DNA from: Prorocentrum cordatum
Lineage: Eukaryota; Sar; Dinophyceae; Prorocentrales; Prorocentraceae
Assembly: GCA_963575745.1 (NCBI GenBank)
Contig: CAUYUJ010002724.1
Coordinates: 17,501 to 81,500 of the forward strand
Length of the DNA stretch: 64,000 bases
Reading direction: 5' to 3'
The notes under the pieces: model-generated
What the model saw: the letters and a program-made list of their open reading frames with translations, nothing else
Database searches by the model: none
What the model was told of the DNA's origin: nothing
Translations under genes and position numbers: made by a program
Part shown: one piece after another, positions 21,533 through 31,640 of the stretch
Position numbering within the stretch: the stretch's first letter is position 1
Layout: each line of letters opens with the position of its first letter

Positions 21533-22946
21533 GCCTCGTAGAGCTCTTCGGCAAGATGAGCTCAGAGGAATTCGGTCGCAGGGTGGAGCTAGTTGGCAGA
21601 TCTGACCTTAAGAGACATTGTGACGACTTGGGCTCGGTACCTCGTAGAGCTCTTCGATATCGATGAGCTCAGAGGAATTCCGGCGCGAGGGGGAGCTAGT
21701 TGGTGGACCCGACCAGAAGAGACAAAGTGACAACTTTTGGGTGGTTGTGCGAATATTTGAAAGATATTTGACAACTTATTTTGAGAAAGCATATTTTTAC
21801 GCGTAGCATTTGTATCCAAACTTTATTCTCAAAGCAGCTCAGCTCTCTGGAGAGAGTTTTACTATCCGAAAATGAGCGGGAACCGACATCGGAGTGACAT
21901 CGAAAAATTGAATGTTAATCTTTTCTCGAGAAAGCCCGCGAGAAGCTGTCTGCTTCGATTCTGAGCACTTTCGTGCCTGCAAGGAGCTCTACGAGATTCC
22001 CGGCGGTGACCAGGTTGACGGTTTACCGCCGGCGCCAGTTTTTCTATCTTGGTGCAAAATTTGAAAATGCGTTTTAAGAACCGGTATTGTTCCCACCTGT
22101 AGTGGGTTATGCCGCGTCTGCCAGTGAAACTCTCAGGTCTGTAGCTGCAATATTACTGTCAAAACACTTGCTGGAGGCGACTGTGTTCCGAGTCATCTGA
22201 CACGTGTTCACGGTTTTACTTACCTCGAGATTTCGGAGCAACAGAGCTTCTACCTACAGGAACCGATTCATAATTATCATGTGCGTTTGTCTGTTTGATC
22301 GAGAGGTCTCAACTCTGTCCGCTACTCGAGCAAGATCCGCGAAACTATTGTCAGAATACGAGTGATCTCGACAGGTGCTGTCGGTTTCCCTTAACTGAAG
22401 GTTTAGAAGAGCTATAGATCAGGTGCGCATATAAACCGATCGAGTATCATCTGGCGTGTTCTTTTCTCGCATCGAGATGTCTGAACTCGGTCTGGCACTC
22501 GAGCTAGGTCCAAAAAGCGAGATGTAAAATGAGAAACATGTATTTTTCTAGCTTTTTTCTTGGGAAAGCTTCTTCGTGTGTTCCGAGCAGCGCCGCGCAA
22601 TAGCCGAGCTCTACGAGGCTCCCGGCGGTTAGCTGGTTGACGGTTTACCGCCGGATCCCAGTTGGCCGACCCGACCAAAAGAGACAATGTGGCACATTTT
22701 GCCAAGATTTGAAGGATATTTGACAATTCATTTTGAGAAAGCAGATTTTTCGCACCTGTCTCTCTGTCTCAATATGAGCTCTGTAGGCGCACTGTTACTA
22801 TCAAATACTTGGAGCAACCATCTTTATGGCGACATGAGCATCAATCTTGTCTTTTTCGAGAAATGCCTCCAGAAGCTCTCTCTTTCGACTCTCAGCACTC
22901 TCGCGCGTGAAAGGAGCTCTACGAGGTTCCCGGCGGTGACCAGGTT
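21533..22946 (+). repeat. A and D-like modules ending in a split hairpin
   Basis: Two CCTCGTAGAGCTCTTCG starts (about 21534 and 21637). Hairpins at 21984-22039 (GTGA with TTAC, a G.T wobble) and 22605-22662 (GTTA, mismatched). A final type A module has GAGCTCTACGAG at 22914 and a left half-hairpin to 22946. Its right half lies at 24210-24235, beyond an inserted element. Confidence 0.75.
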
Positions 22947-23030
22947 GTGGAGGAGGATTTTGTTCATGCAGGGGAGGAGAAGGAGGAGTGTCATCGTGTG
23001 CACGTTGATCGGGGTGATGCTTCTCTCAGA

Positions 23031-23594
23031 ATGAAGAGATATTGTTTCAAACGAGCGGAGGCTATCCAGAGTGCAAAGTTGCACACTTCAGAATTGCATG
23101 CGACCAACGGGAGTGCGGTGGAGAGTACCGCAGTTTTGAGTACAGTTGATGCAGTCGGGAGTTCCAGTGCAGTCGGGAGTTCAACACTTGGGAGTGCAGT
23201 AGGAAGTTCCACAGTTCGGAGTTCCGCTGATGCAGTTGAGGATGCAGTTGGGAGTTCAACAGCTGGGAGTTCTGCAGTTGGGAGTTCAGCTGATGCAGTA
23301 GGGAGTTCCATGAATGGGAGTTCTGCAGATCGACCGAGTGAGACACGCTCTGAGTGCCAAGCTGCCAGGGACTGGGCCCTTGCCGGTGTCGATGTAAGGG
23401 CTCTTTGGCTTGAGCTACACCGACTCCCGACGCAGGAGTTTCAGCGTAGGACTGAGGCTCTTAATGCATGCAGGCTGCATTTGGGAATGGAAAGTTCCGA
23501 GGAGGATGATTCGCAACAAGGGGGTCCTCAGAGTTCTACTTCCAGGAGTGCATTGACGCGGAGCGGCAAAAAGCATCGGAAACGGCACAGATGA
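23031..23594 (+). CDS. unknown protein with AVGSS-type repeats and basic tail
   Basis: The first in-frame ATG is at 23031 (187 aa). The frame is also open back to 22947, so the start is uncertain and the element may be 5'-truncated. Residues ~28-90 are a low-complexity tract of AVGSS, STVGSS and SADAVGSS units encoded by a ~15-bp GCAGTTGGGAGTTCA-like repeat. The C-terminal ~85 residues are not repetitive: ECQAARDWALAGVDVRALW, LHRLPTQEFQRRTEALNA, an acidic SSEEDD patch and a basic end KKHRKRHR that could be a nuclear or nucleic-acid signal. I do not recognise a family. Position inside a LINE-tailed element suggests an ORF carried by a non-autonomous retroelement. A fragment of a host gene captured by retroposition is the alternative. 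Confidence 0.45.
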   Translation: MKRYCFKRAEAIQSAKLHTSELHATNGSAVESTAVLSTVDAVGSSSAVGSSTLGSAVGSSTVRSSADAVEDAVGSSTAGSSAVGSSADAVGSSMNGSSADRPSETRSECQAARDWALAGVDVRALWLELHRLPTQEFQRRTEALNACRLHLGMESSEEDDSQQGGPQSSTSRSALTRSGKKHRKRHR

Positions 23595-24209
23595 TGCACA
23601 TGTGATTGATCCTGCACGCTTGATTTGTCTTTGCGTTGCCTTTCTTCATGCCTGCGTGTGTTGTCGTGCATGCGCGTGTGTTGAATAAGAGCTTCGCCTG
23701 ATTTTCACTTTGTTCGGCTAAGAGCCCGCATTTGGTCGGTCGTTTCTCGTCTAAGACGTGATGGGCCGAGGATCTGGGAATCACTTTTTTTCACTTTCTT
23801 ACCTGCATTATGTCGTGACTTCCGTGATTTGTCACGTGGTGCCTCAAAGTAGGCCTTTGATCTTATCTGCATTCTGACCTTTAATCTCTTGTGCATTCTC
23901 AGTGGTGTTGAGACGGTAATTGCTGTATAAACCAGTGGTTACTGTATGGTCTCTCACTGCTTCTATTTTCAGTGGTGCTGAGACGGTAATCGCTATATGC
24001 GGTTACTGTATGGTCTCGCATTGCTTTCATTATTTATTTTTATTTTAGTTGATTCTTAGTGTAATATTCGCTTTTGGGCATTGCTGTACAGCTTCGCTGT
24101 TAGTACGCTCAGCGTTTTGCTCTCAGGCTCTGTTCTGAGTTGCTTTGTGTTTCGGTCTGCCTCCGTGGAGGCTCGAATCGACCGTCCGCAAAAGACCGCA
24201 AAAGACCGC
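23595..24209 (+). other. 3' UTR and tail of the non-autonomous element
   Basis: No frame is supported. Two copies of a GTGGTTACTGTATGGTCTC-like segment (about 23934 and 24000) make a short internal duplication, each preceded by CAGTGGTGTTGAGACGGTAA or a one-base variant. The end is CCGCAAAAGACCGCAAAAG. Confidence 0.55.
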
Positions 24210-24235
24210 GTTGACTGTTCACCGCCGGCGCCAGT

Positions 24236-24489
24236 TAGAAGCCGGACAGTGTTGGTGCCTGCCAGCAGCCCATCTCCGCCGGTCCAGGATCCTCGCAGCA
24301 GTTTATAAGACCTCGCAGCGGGTCCGGGGGCGCTTCGGGCACGCGTCCACGCGTGCCTGCAGTGCAGGCGCGCGCAGAAACGTGCCTGGCAGCGCGTTCG
24401 ACGCGTTTCCAGAGGCCTCTAATAGCTTTCCAGAAAAGATTTCCCGTTCCGAAAGGTCTCTCTCCGGTTTCTGGACCGTGCCAATGATT
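24236..24489 (+). repeat. dispersed repeat, plus copy
   Basis: CCGCCGGTCCAGGATCCTCG, CAGCGGGTCC and AAGGTCTCTC are shared, in inverted orientation and about 75% identical by eye over the best ~68 bp, with 34045-34440. It sits between the element's hairpin right half and the next type B leader. A palindrome CACGCGTCCACGCGTG lies near 24340. Confidence 0.55.
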
Positions 24490-26955
24490 CCGGCGCGCTG
24501 AAGAGCTAGTTGGCAAGACAAATAACTCGCAGAGCTTCCCTTAGCTAGTTGCTGGAAGCTTAAGAGTAATTCCGGCGCTGGAGAGCTAGTCGGCAAGAAA
24601 AATCTCGACGGACCTTTTGGTGACTTTTGGTCGGTTGAACATTTTTTTTCGAAATTCAACAATTCGTTAGAGCTGTAGTATTTTTTCTGAGCATATTCGA
24701 TCTTATTCCCGCTCGCCATCTTAATCTCAGCTCGATCGAGTACCTTTTGCTGCCAAAAAGCGTTGCGGCGGAATCCGTCGTTTGGAGTTATCTTGACGGG
24801 CGTTGTCAGTTTTCTGAACTGAACTCGAGCTACAGGACAGCTAGAGAGCTGATACTTATAGAAACTGATTCAGAATCATCAGACGCGTTCGCCTCTTGCA
24901 TCCAGAGGTCTCAACTCGGTCTCCTGCCCGAGCTAGGTCTGCGAAACTATTCGTATTGTTCGAGTCATCTTGAGATACTGTCGGTTTTCTGTACTTAACT
25001 TGGGCTGTAGGTGACTACAGGACTGGTACTTGCATACACCAATTCGGAGACATCAGGCGCGTCCGTCTGTCGCATGCAGAGGTCTGACATCCGTGTGCTA
25101 CCCGAGCTAGGTCTGCAAAACTATTCGCATCGCTTGGATCATCTCGACAGGGACTGTCGGTTTTCTGTATTCAACTCGAGCTCTGGGGGAGCTACAGAGC
25201 TGATGCGCGCGGAAACTGATGCAGAATAATCAGGCGCGTTCGTCTGTTGCATCCAGAGTTTTGAACTCGGTCTGCTACTCGAGCTAAGTCCGCGAAGCTA
25301 TATGCATCGTTGTATTCTTCGAGTCATCTCGACAGATATTGTCCATTTTCTGTATTGAATTCAGGCTGTAGCAGAGCTACAGAGCTGGTACGCTCAGAAA
25401 CTGATGCATAAGCATCGGGAGCGTCCGTCTGTTGCATCGAGAGATCTGAACTCGGTCTGCTACCCGAGCTAGGTTCACAGAGCTATTCGTATTCGACCGA
25501 CATTTTTTCCCCGAATGATGGTGAATTTCTTCACTGAACTCGAGCTGCAGAGCAGCTCGAGAGCTCTTCGGCCGAAAAATCAGAAGGACATCGTGAGGCG
25601 CAAAGCATCTAGACGCTTGGTTTTGGGTCTGTTGTGAGGGCAGACGCCAAACACGGATTCGTACTCTGCTATTTTCTCCCTAATGGTATTTTCTTTACGC
25701 TGCAGATGAGCTATAGAACTGTTCAGCACAGCAATGGGATCTCACTTGGCGCCTGAGATCAGTTTGCTATCAGCGCTCGGGCTGAAAAACTATTCGTTCT
25801 CTGCTTTCTTTGGACATCATATATGGTCAGGAAGCTCTACGAGTCCCCCGGCGGTAAGAAAGGTTGACGGTTTACCGCCGGCGCCCAGTCTCGACGGACC
25901 TTTCCATGACTTTTGGTCGGTTCAAAATAACTCGCATCCAAGAAAAATCTCGACGGACCTTTTGCTGACTTTTGGTCGGTTGAAAATATTGTTCTCGGAA
26001 TTCAACCATTCGTTCGAACTCTAGTATTTTTTCCCGTGATATTCGATCTTATTCCCGCTCGGCATCTTGTTCTCAGCTCGATCGGGTACCTTTTACTGCC
26101 CAAAAGCGTCCAGGCGGGATCGCCGTTTCGAGTCATCTTGATACGCGCTCTGAGTATATTGGACTTAACTCGAGATACAGGACAGCTACACAGCTGGTAA
26201 GCACACCTTATCGATCCAGAATGATCAGGCGCGTTCGTCTGTTGCATCTAAAGGTCTGAACTCGGTCTGCTAAGCTGAGCTAGGTCCGCAACCCTATTCG
26301 TATTGTTCGAGTCATCCTGACAGGCGCTCGGTTTTCTGTACTAAACTCGAGCTACAGGACAGCTACAGAGCTGATATTTATAGAAGCCGATTCAGAATCA
26401 TCAGTCGCGTTTGTCTGTTTAATGCAGAGCTCTGAACTCGGTCTGCTGCCCGATCTAGAATCGCGAAATTATTCGTATTGTTCGAGTCATCTTGAGAGGT
26501 GCTGTCGGTTTTCTGCACTGAACTCGGGCTGTAGGGAGCCTACAGTGCTGGTGGTCACAGGAATCGATTTGGAGACATCAGGCGCGTCCGCCTGTCGAAT
26601 CCAGAGCTCCGAACTCGGTCTCCTGCCCGAACTAGGTCCGCGAAACTGTTCGTATTGTCCGAGTCATCCTGAGAGGTGCTCTCGGTTTTCTGCACTTAAC
26701 TCGGGCTGTAGGGAGGCTGCAGGGCTGGTTCTCACAGGAATCGATTCGGAGACATCAGACGCGTCCGCCTGTCGCATTCAGAGGTCTGAACTCGGTCTGA
26801 TACTCGAGCTGGGTTTGCCAAACTATTCGTTTTGTTCGAGTCATCTTGAGAGGTGCTGTCGATTTACGCACGTAACTCGGGCTGTAGGAGAGCTACAGAG
26901 CTCGTACAGAAGACAATCCAGAAGCATCGGGGGCGTTCGGCTGTTGCATCGAGAG
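24490..26955 (+). repeat. two type B modules (24490-25889, 25890-26955)
   Basis: The first is longer and more diverged and has extra monomers (starts near 24785, 24960, 25140 and 25325). It ends with an AAGCTCTACGAG box (25832) and a GTAA/TTAC hairpin. The second has the leader CTCGACGGACCTTTCCATGA and a second partial leader at 25945, then about five monomers. It switches without a hairpin into a D-like segment at about 26956. Confidence 0.8.
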
Positions 26956-27079
26956 CATATTTTTCGCACCTGTAGTGGGTTGTGCCGCGTCTGCCAGTGA
27001 AGTTCTCAGGTCCGTAGCTGCAGTATTATTATGAAAACACTTGGAGGAACCGACGTTCGATAAAAACAGAACAACGTGA
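26956..27079 (+). repeat. D-like fragment at the LINE 2 5' junction
   Basis: CATATTTTTCGCACCTGTAG, GTTGTGCCGCGTCTGCCAGT and ACTTGGAGGAACCGACG match type D. The module stops in mid-consensus (AACAACGTGA), and LINE-derived sequence follows. The usual left half-hairpin is missing, so LINE 2 entered with a deletion or was later rearranged. Confidence 0.65.
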
Positions 27080-30041
27080 CCCCCGGGAAAGGAAATCGAT
27101 CGGGTCTTAGGAGATGCCAACATTACTTGTTCTCCTGGGGACCTTGTGTTGACTACTATTCGGGCTTGTACAGAACAGGAGGAAATCAGATTCACGACGG
27201 CCACCACGGGACGGGGACTACCGCCAGTTAGACCTGCTGTGGCAGTGGACGTACCCTCTTTGCGCAGACGTGCCAACCGACTTCGGAGGGAATATCGTGC
27301 GGCGTTGGCCGCGTGGTCCTCCCCAGCTTGCAGGCGCAGAGTACGTCACAATATCAGGCATCTTATCGTGCAGGGACGGATACCAGAGGGCAGGGAGGAG
27401 TGGGTGGAGGAGATCAAAGCGTACACCAGAGAAAGGTATGCTTCGGAGGAGGTCAGAGGACGGGATGTGGAGATGTTGGAGGAATTCAGGAAGGATGCAC
27501 ATCAGAACCTATGTGACGGGTACTGCACGGAAGGACTGACAATGGCGGTGGTGTGCCAGGCACGGTCACGTCTCAAGTCCATGCGCGCCACAGGTCCCGA
27601 CAGGCTGCCTTGTGAACTACTTAAGGCATTGCCGTGGGCGACGTTGCGCAGTGTAGCTCGAATGTTTGATGAGATATTTCGTTTGACGCGGCAGTTTCCG
27701 AAGGACTGGAGGCAAATTTTGATTGCCTTCATGCCCGAGCTGCCGAGCTTGACATCATGGACAGGTGCACGGTACCTCTGTCTGCAAAACCGTCTCAGCC
27801 GTTGGTACTCTGCTTGTGTGGTGATCTTGGTCGAACAATTTGTCTCTCGGGCTGGGCTCATGGGACCTCTGGGCATCTATGGCTTCCGGGAGGGACGTAA
27901 GACGGTGGAAATCGTGGGGGCCCTCAAGGCTCTTGCTCAACATGGGGACATCTGGGGAAAGGATCAGACGGTCCATATTGCAAATGCCGATATCAAACAA
28001 GCGTTTGACCACTGCAGCCTTCAAAATGCTAAGAGAGCTATGTGTCATGCTAATACTCCTGCTTATCTTCAGTATGCGTTGCTGGCACCACTGGTTTGCA
28101 CTGCGGGGTCGTTAGTTGTCGAGGGTGTGGCCATTCACGATATCAACTGGGACGTCTGTATCAGGACGGGCGGCCCTGAGGGGCCTCTTCTATTCAGTCT
28201 TATCATATGTGCCATGTGGGGGCGAATATTTCGTGAATGGGACAGTCGGGGAGTGGGGTATGTGCTGGAGGGTGTCTGTGGAGAGCACGAGCGACGAACA
28301 GTCGTGAACCACTTTGTGTGGGCGGACAATTGCTATCTTGTGTCTGCCTCCTCAACCATGCTGGCTCAGATGATTCACGATCTAGCCCTACCATTACACG
28401 ACTGGGGGAGGAGGTGGATGGATAGCAGCCTGTTGTACATGACATGCGGGGAAATTGCGAGAGTGGACGGAGATTGACATATACCTAGCAGTGAGGATTT
28501 GATTATCCCTGCATGCTCTGGGTATCAGGGCTTCAGTCTGCGACGTGTGTGTATATTGAAAGTGTTGGGTCATGAGATATATTCTACCTACCTATTGTCT
28601 GCGCATCCTGGTGTAGAGTATCGCATCAAAGAGGGTCGTGCTTGCTTCATCGGACAGGCGGATTTCTTTCGTGACAGAGCGGTTGCTGTTCTTGATAATT
28701 TTTGCCGTTATCAGGATAAGGTGCAGAGTATGTCTTTATATTGTCTCGAGACATGTACTGCAGATACCTCCTCATTACACATGCTCAATGCCTTCGAGGG
28801 TTGGTGCTTGTGCCGTATGTTTCGACGGCCAAGGAGGGGGGAGGAGACGATGGCGGACTGGAACCGACGACGGTACCATGAGGCCAGAGAGCAGTTTCGA
28901 TCCCACGGATTTGCGACTTTGGTGCAGCGCTCTGCGTACGGTGTGGAACTCCGCCAAGGATGCTGCAAACTTTATTTGTATCTTGCGTGCTGATTCTGAC
29001 GAGGATATTTCTTCGACGCAGCGTACCTGGCGAGACCACCACATGATTACGGTTGCATATGGCCCATTGTGGGACAGACTCAGGACGGATGCTTCTGAGT
29101 TCCTGCGGGGGATATTTTGCTTCCAGTAGGCTTCACAGCTCAAGAGGAGACACGCCAGTTCAGGTAAAGCTGTTGGCCAGAGATGCTGGCTATTCTCTTT
29201 GTGTGAATTCTACGGACTCAAATGGTGGGAGTCCTTTGTGCCGACAGATTCAGGTTACATTCAGTTCTGCAAGCATGTGTGTACACGGACGATGCTGAGT
29301 TATTTCCAGAAAAGAAAAGTGCACGGTGCACCAGGTGGGGCCCTGCAGGATGCGCATACTATCAGACAAAACGACCTACACACATATGGGGCTCAAGAGG
29401 GGACTCCAGCTTTCAACGACAAACTGGCCAAACGTATTGCGCTGCAAAATATGAAGGAGGTTGTGTGCGACCTCGACTCTTTCGGAATCCCGGTGTACAT
29501 CTCTGGGGACAGTCTTCTGGTGGTGTCTTGGCTTCGGGGTGTCTGGAGGGTGCTGAATCGTACCCATCAAGATAGGATTAACAGAATGATAAACCAATTG
29601 GACAACATGTGTCAGAGATTCGGTATTAGACCAGCCTCCCATGGGAGGGAAATTGTTGACCACACATACAGGGAATGGAACATGCGTGCAGATGTACTCA
29701 CTCATGCGGCCCGCGTCGGGCCACCAGTGTATCGGGACAGGATAGGGCCCCACGCCCCACAGTTAGATCAGGTGTTTCGCGTTTGTGCCATCAGAGCTGG
29801 ATTCGATGGTGGCGTCTCTTGCGACGGCGTGGGCGTCGGAGGCTGGATTGATGTTGGACGTATATCGAGACTCTCAAGGCAACCTCTCAGCCATGAGATC
29901 ATGTGGACAGAGGTGTATAGTGCGGCGTTCTCGATTGACCCAACTTCGACGGTGAAAGATGCCGAGATCTCGGCCGTTGAGCATGCGATGATGATCTTGC
30001 CGCGGGTTGTACACGCGTATTTCGGATTTGAGATGATGTGA
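27080..30041 (+). pseudogene. LINE 2 ORF2 remnant: reverse transcriptase and permuted RNase H
   Basis: Reverse transcriptase boxes: ATGPDRLPCELLK, the A box ADIKQAFDH (Asp 27989-27991), the B-like TGGPEGPLLFSLI, and WADN at 28319-28330 in place of ADD. A TGA at 28475-28477 interrupts the frame, which continues in the same phase. A frame shift follows near 28925-28935 (SHGFATLVQR to LRTVWNSAKDAANF, aligned with LINE 1 DHGFQSSVQRV and LLAKDVAEY). A TAG lies at 29127-29129. The RNase H has GDSLLVVSWLRGVW (Asp 29508-29510), REWNMRADVLTHA (Asp 29691-29693), AGFDGGVSCDGVGVGG (Asp 29805-29807) and VKDAEISAVEHA (Glu 29964-29966), stopping at 30041. With two stops and one shift, this copy is dead as read. 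Confidence 0.85.
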
Positions 30042-30248
30042 ATAAGTGATTGTTGCTCACTCATGCCATGCTTGTGTGTGTGTGTGTCGTGCGTGCGTGC
30101 TTGACCTCTCATCCTCCTAATAAGAGCTTTGGCTACCGCCTCCCTGATCGTTTGGATCGGCGAGGCTTCCGCCTGCTCCCGATGTGCCCGCCCCTTGCTC
30201 CGACTAGGCTGGATAGCTTGCACAGTCGACCGCAAAGTCCGCAAAAAC
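30042..30248 (+). other. LINE 2 3' UTR and tail
   Basis: A GTGTGTGTGTGTCGTGCGTG stretch, then AATAAGAGCTT (30118) that could serve as a polyadenylation-type signal, then CCGCAAAGTCCGCAAAAA. The first two are shared with the element at 22947-24209. Confidence 0.55.
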
Positions 30249-30278
30249 CTGGTTGACGGTGTGCCGCTGGCCCCCAGT

Positions 30279-30559
30279 AGTAGAGCTCTAACGAGTGTTC
30301 ATATTTCGAGAAATTGATTTTCAAACGACCAGAATTATACGAAACTTCCGTCGGATTTTTTCGGGCTAACTAGATCCCCATCAGATTTCCTAGTTTCACT
30401 TGTTATTCCCAGTCGAGGCGCCTGTGTACGTCCGGAAAGAGCAGGTCTCATTCTTTGACGGCGTCACCCATGCCGTGAGCCTTTGCGAGACGCACTGGTT
30501 CTAGGAACTCCTCGTTCGTCCGCGCAGGCTCTGAATTTCTGCGGAGCCCAAAAAAACTT
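30279..30559. other. no supported feature
   Basis: The mosaic array ends abruptly at 30278 and the sequence becomes non-repetitive. I see no gene or repeat here. Confidence 0.4.
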
Positions 30560-31236
30560 GCAACGCTCGCAATACCGCACGCGCAAGCGCTGCCTCAGAA
30601 CAGAGCATTCGCCGCTCTGGCACCAACGGGAGCTCGCACCTCGCAGCCTTAACATGGTAGTGCGCCTTGAATTCACAGGTCGCCCTGCGCGCCAGGATCT
30701 GCGCGACCCTTTTTTCGCCGGCCCCGAAATCCTCTTCGGAGCCACCAAAATTGACAAGGGCGCAACGTGGCAAATTCTGATTTTCATATCGATAATATCC
30801 GCGCACGTGGGCTTCGCGGTCCATCGTTCGGCGCTCTCCTCAGCATCCTGCGTCGGGAACTCGTTCGGGTAGAACTTTACGCTCTGGGCTGTCCGGCGGC
30901 GCCCTGCACAACCTGGTCTTTCGCCGACAGATTCACCCTCAGCCAAACACGCATGCCTATGTACAGCGGGCACATGTGGATCTGATGACAGATATCGCTG
31001 ATGTTCGACACTTGCAGAATGCCCATCTGTTCGTCCTGCGAGAGGAGATGCTGAGGCAGGTGCACGGCCTGCGCGCACAGCTTGATCTCCCCCTTCTCTG
31101 AGGCAGGTCCCACGGTGCGATACTGCATCTGCCTGAGCACGGCCCCCCAGCCGATGGCTATCTCAAACCCATCACGGAGATCGGTTTCTTGCAGCCGCTC
31201 GTCGTTCTGACCTGGTCGGACCACCGAGCTTTTCAC
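30560..31236 (-). pseudogene. possible degenerate Pif1/Helitron-type helicase C-terminal fragment
   Basis: On the minus strand a frame from 31236 to 30877 contains MCPLYIGMRVWLRVNLSAKD then QVVQGAAG. This resembles the late SF1B helicase motif (PLY.GMRV.LT.NL....VNGA.G) of Pif1-like and Helitron helicases. In a different minus frame downstream (30824-30501) LVNFGG and CELPLVPE fit the following part of that family, which would imply at least one frame shift. The final motif expected to read H..QG.T is not recognisable. The similarity is short and from memory of the family pattern only. The rest of the frame is unassigned. Confidence 0.3.
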
Positions 31237-31640
31237 AATTTCCTTTGCTCGGCGGCGAACGCGCAGTTTTTCCGCATTGTCTCCAGGAGCCCAGGCATGA
31301 CAGGGCTTGTTCGAAGTGGACCCGCGGGAGGTGTGTACTAGTCGTGAAGACGCCGTCGACTTGCCGACTCTGCTCTGGCGTTAGGTCCGACGCTTCACGC
31401 GCGTCGACGTCGCGTGTATGCGTCATTTGCATCTCTCCCATGCATAACGGGTCGCGCCGCCCGTTCTTCGCCATCGTGAAGCGGGCGCGCGGGGGGCGCG
31501 ACCGGGCCCGCCAAAGGTGCGACAGGCGTCGCGATGTTGCCCCGCAGACTGACGCGTGAGGAGGGGGGGTGCGATTGGGAGTTTTCAAGAGTCTTGGTGC
31601 ATATACCTGGGAACGCTTCGCGCCCGTCCGCGCTTAGTTG
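31237..31640. other. no supported gene
   Basis: Overlapping frames exist on both strands (for example 31172-31588 minus). It might be an upstream continuation of the helicase-like relic, but I see no ATPase Walker motif. Confidence 0.35.

Larger units (their letters stand above)
22947..24209 (+). mobile_element. probable non-autonomous retroelement inserted in a hairpin loop
   Basis: A 1.26-kb segment splits a GTGA/TCAC hairpin between GACCAGGTT (left, 22946) and GTTGACTGTTCACC (right, 24210). It ends in CCGCAAAAGACCGCAAAAGACC, the same tail type as the LINEs. Its 3' UTR shares GTGTGTT...CGTGC then AATAAGAGCTT (about 23685) with the LINE 2 3' UTR (AATAAGAGCTT about 30118). It has no endonuclease, reverse transcriptase or RNase H. 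This suggests a rider that uses the LINE machinery, or a LINE whose interior has been replaced. Confidence 0.65.
27080..30248 (+). mobile_element. 5'-truncated LINE-like retrotransposon (copy 2)
   Basis: A 3.17-kb copy without ORF1 or endonuclease. It retains the pre-RT linker, reverse transcriptase, connection region and permuted RNase H, then a 3' UTR (30042-30230) and a tail TCGACCGCAAAGTCCGCAAA. Its 3' end abuts the hairpin right half CTGGTTGACGGTGTGCCGC (30249-30278). It is strongly diverged from LINE 1 at the protein level, so it is a separate lineage rather than a recent duplicate. Confidence 0.85.
2431..30278 (+). repeat. 27.8-kb same-orientation mosaic array of modular repeats
   Basis: Enclosing feature. 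Modules of a few types follow one another head to tail, all in the same orientation. Many end in an [AG]AGCTCTACGAG box, a CCGGCGGTRA...TYACCGCCGG hairpin and AGT. The next module begins directly after AGT, at a variable internal point of its consensus. Module ends lie at 2787, 3206, 4371, 5207, 5942, 7553, 8544, 9884, 10623, 10962, 12129, 13291, 19364, 19620, 19955, 20255, 21532, 22039, 22662 and 25889. The pattern resembles arrays of 5'-truncated elements sharing one 3' terminus. Higher-order satellite recombination is the alternative. Confidence 0.8.

Noticed and set aside
2431-30278. CRISPR array or integron-like cassette array, because of regularly spaced hairpin-bearing repeats
   Set aside because: Spacing is 0.25-1.2 kb, the intervening DNA is itself repeated, there are no cas or integrase genes, and the genome is eukaryotic in character.
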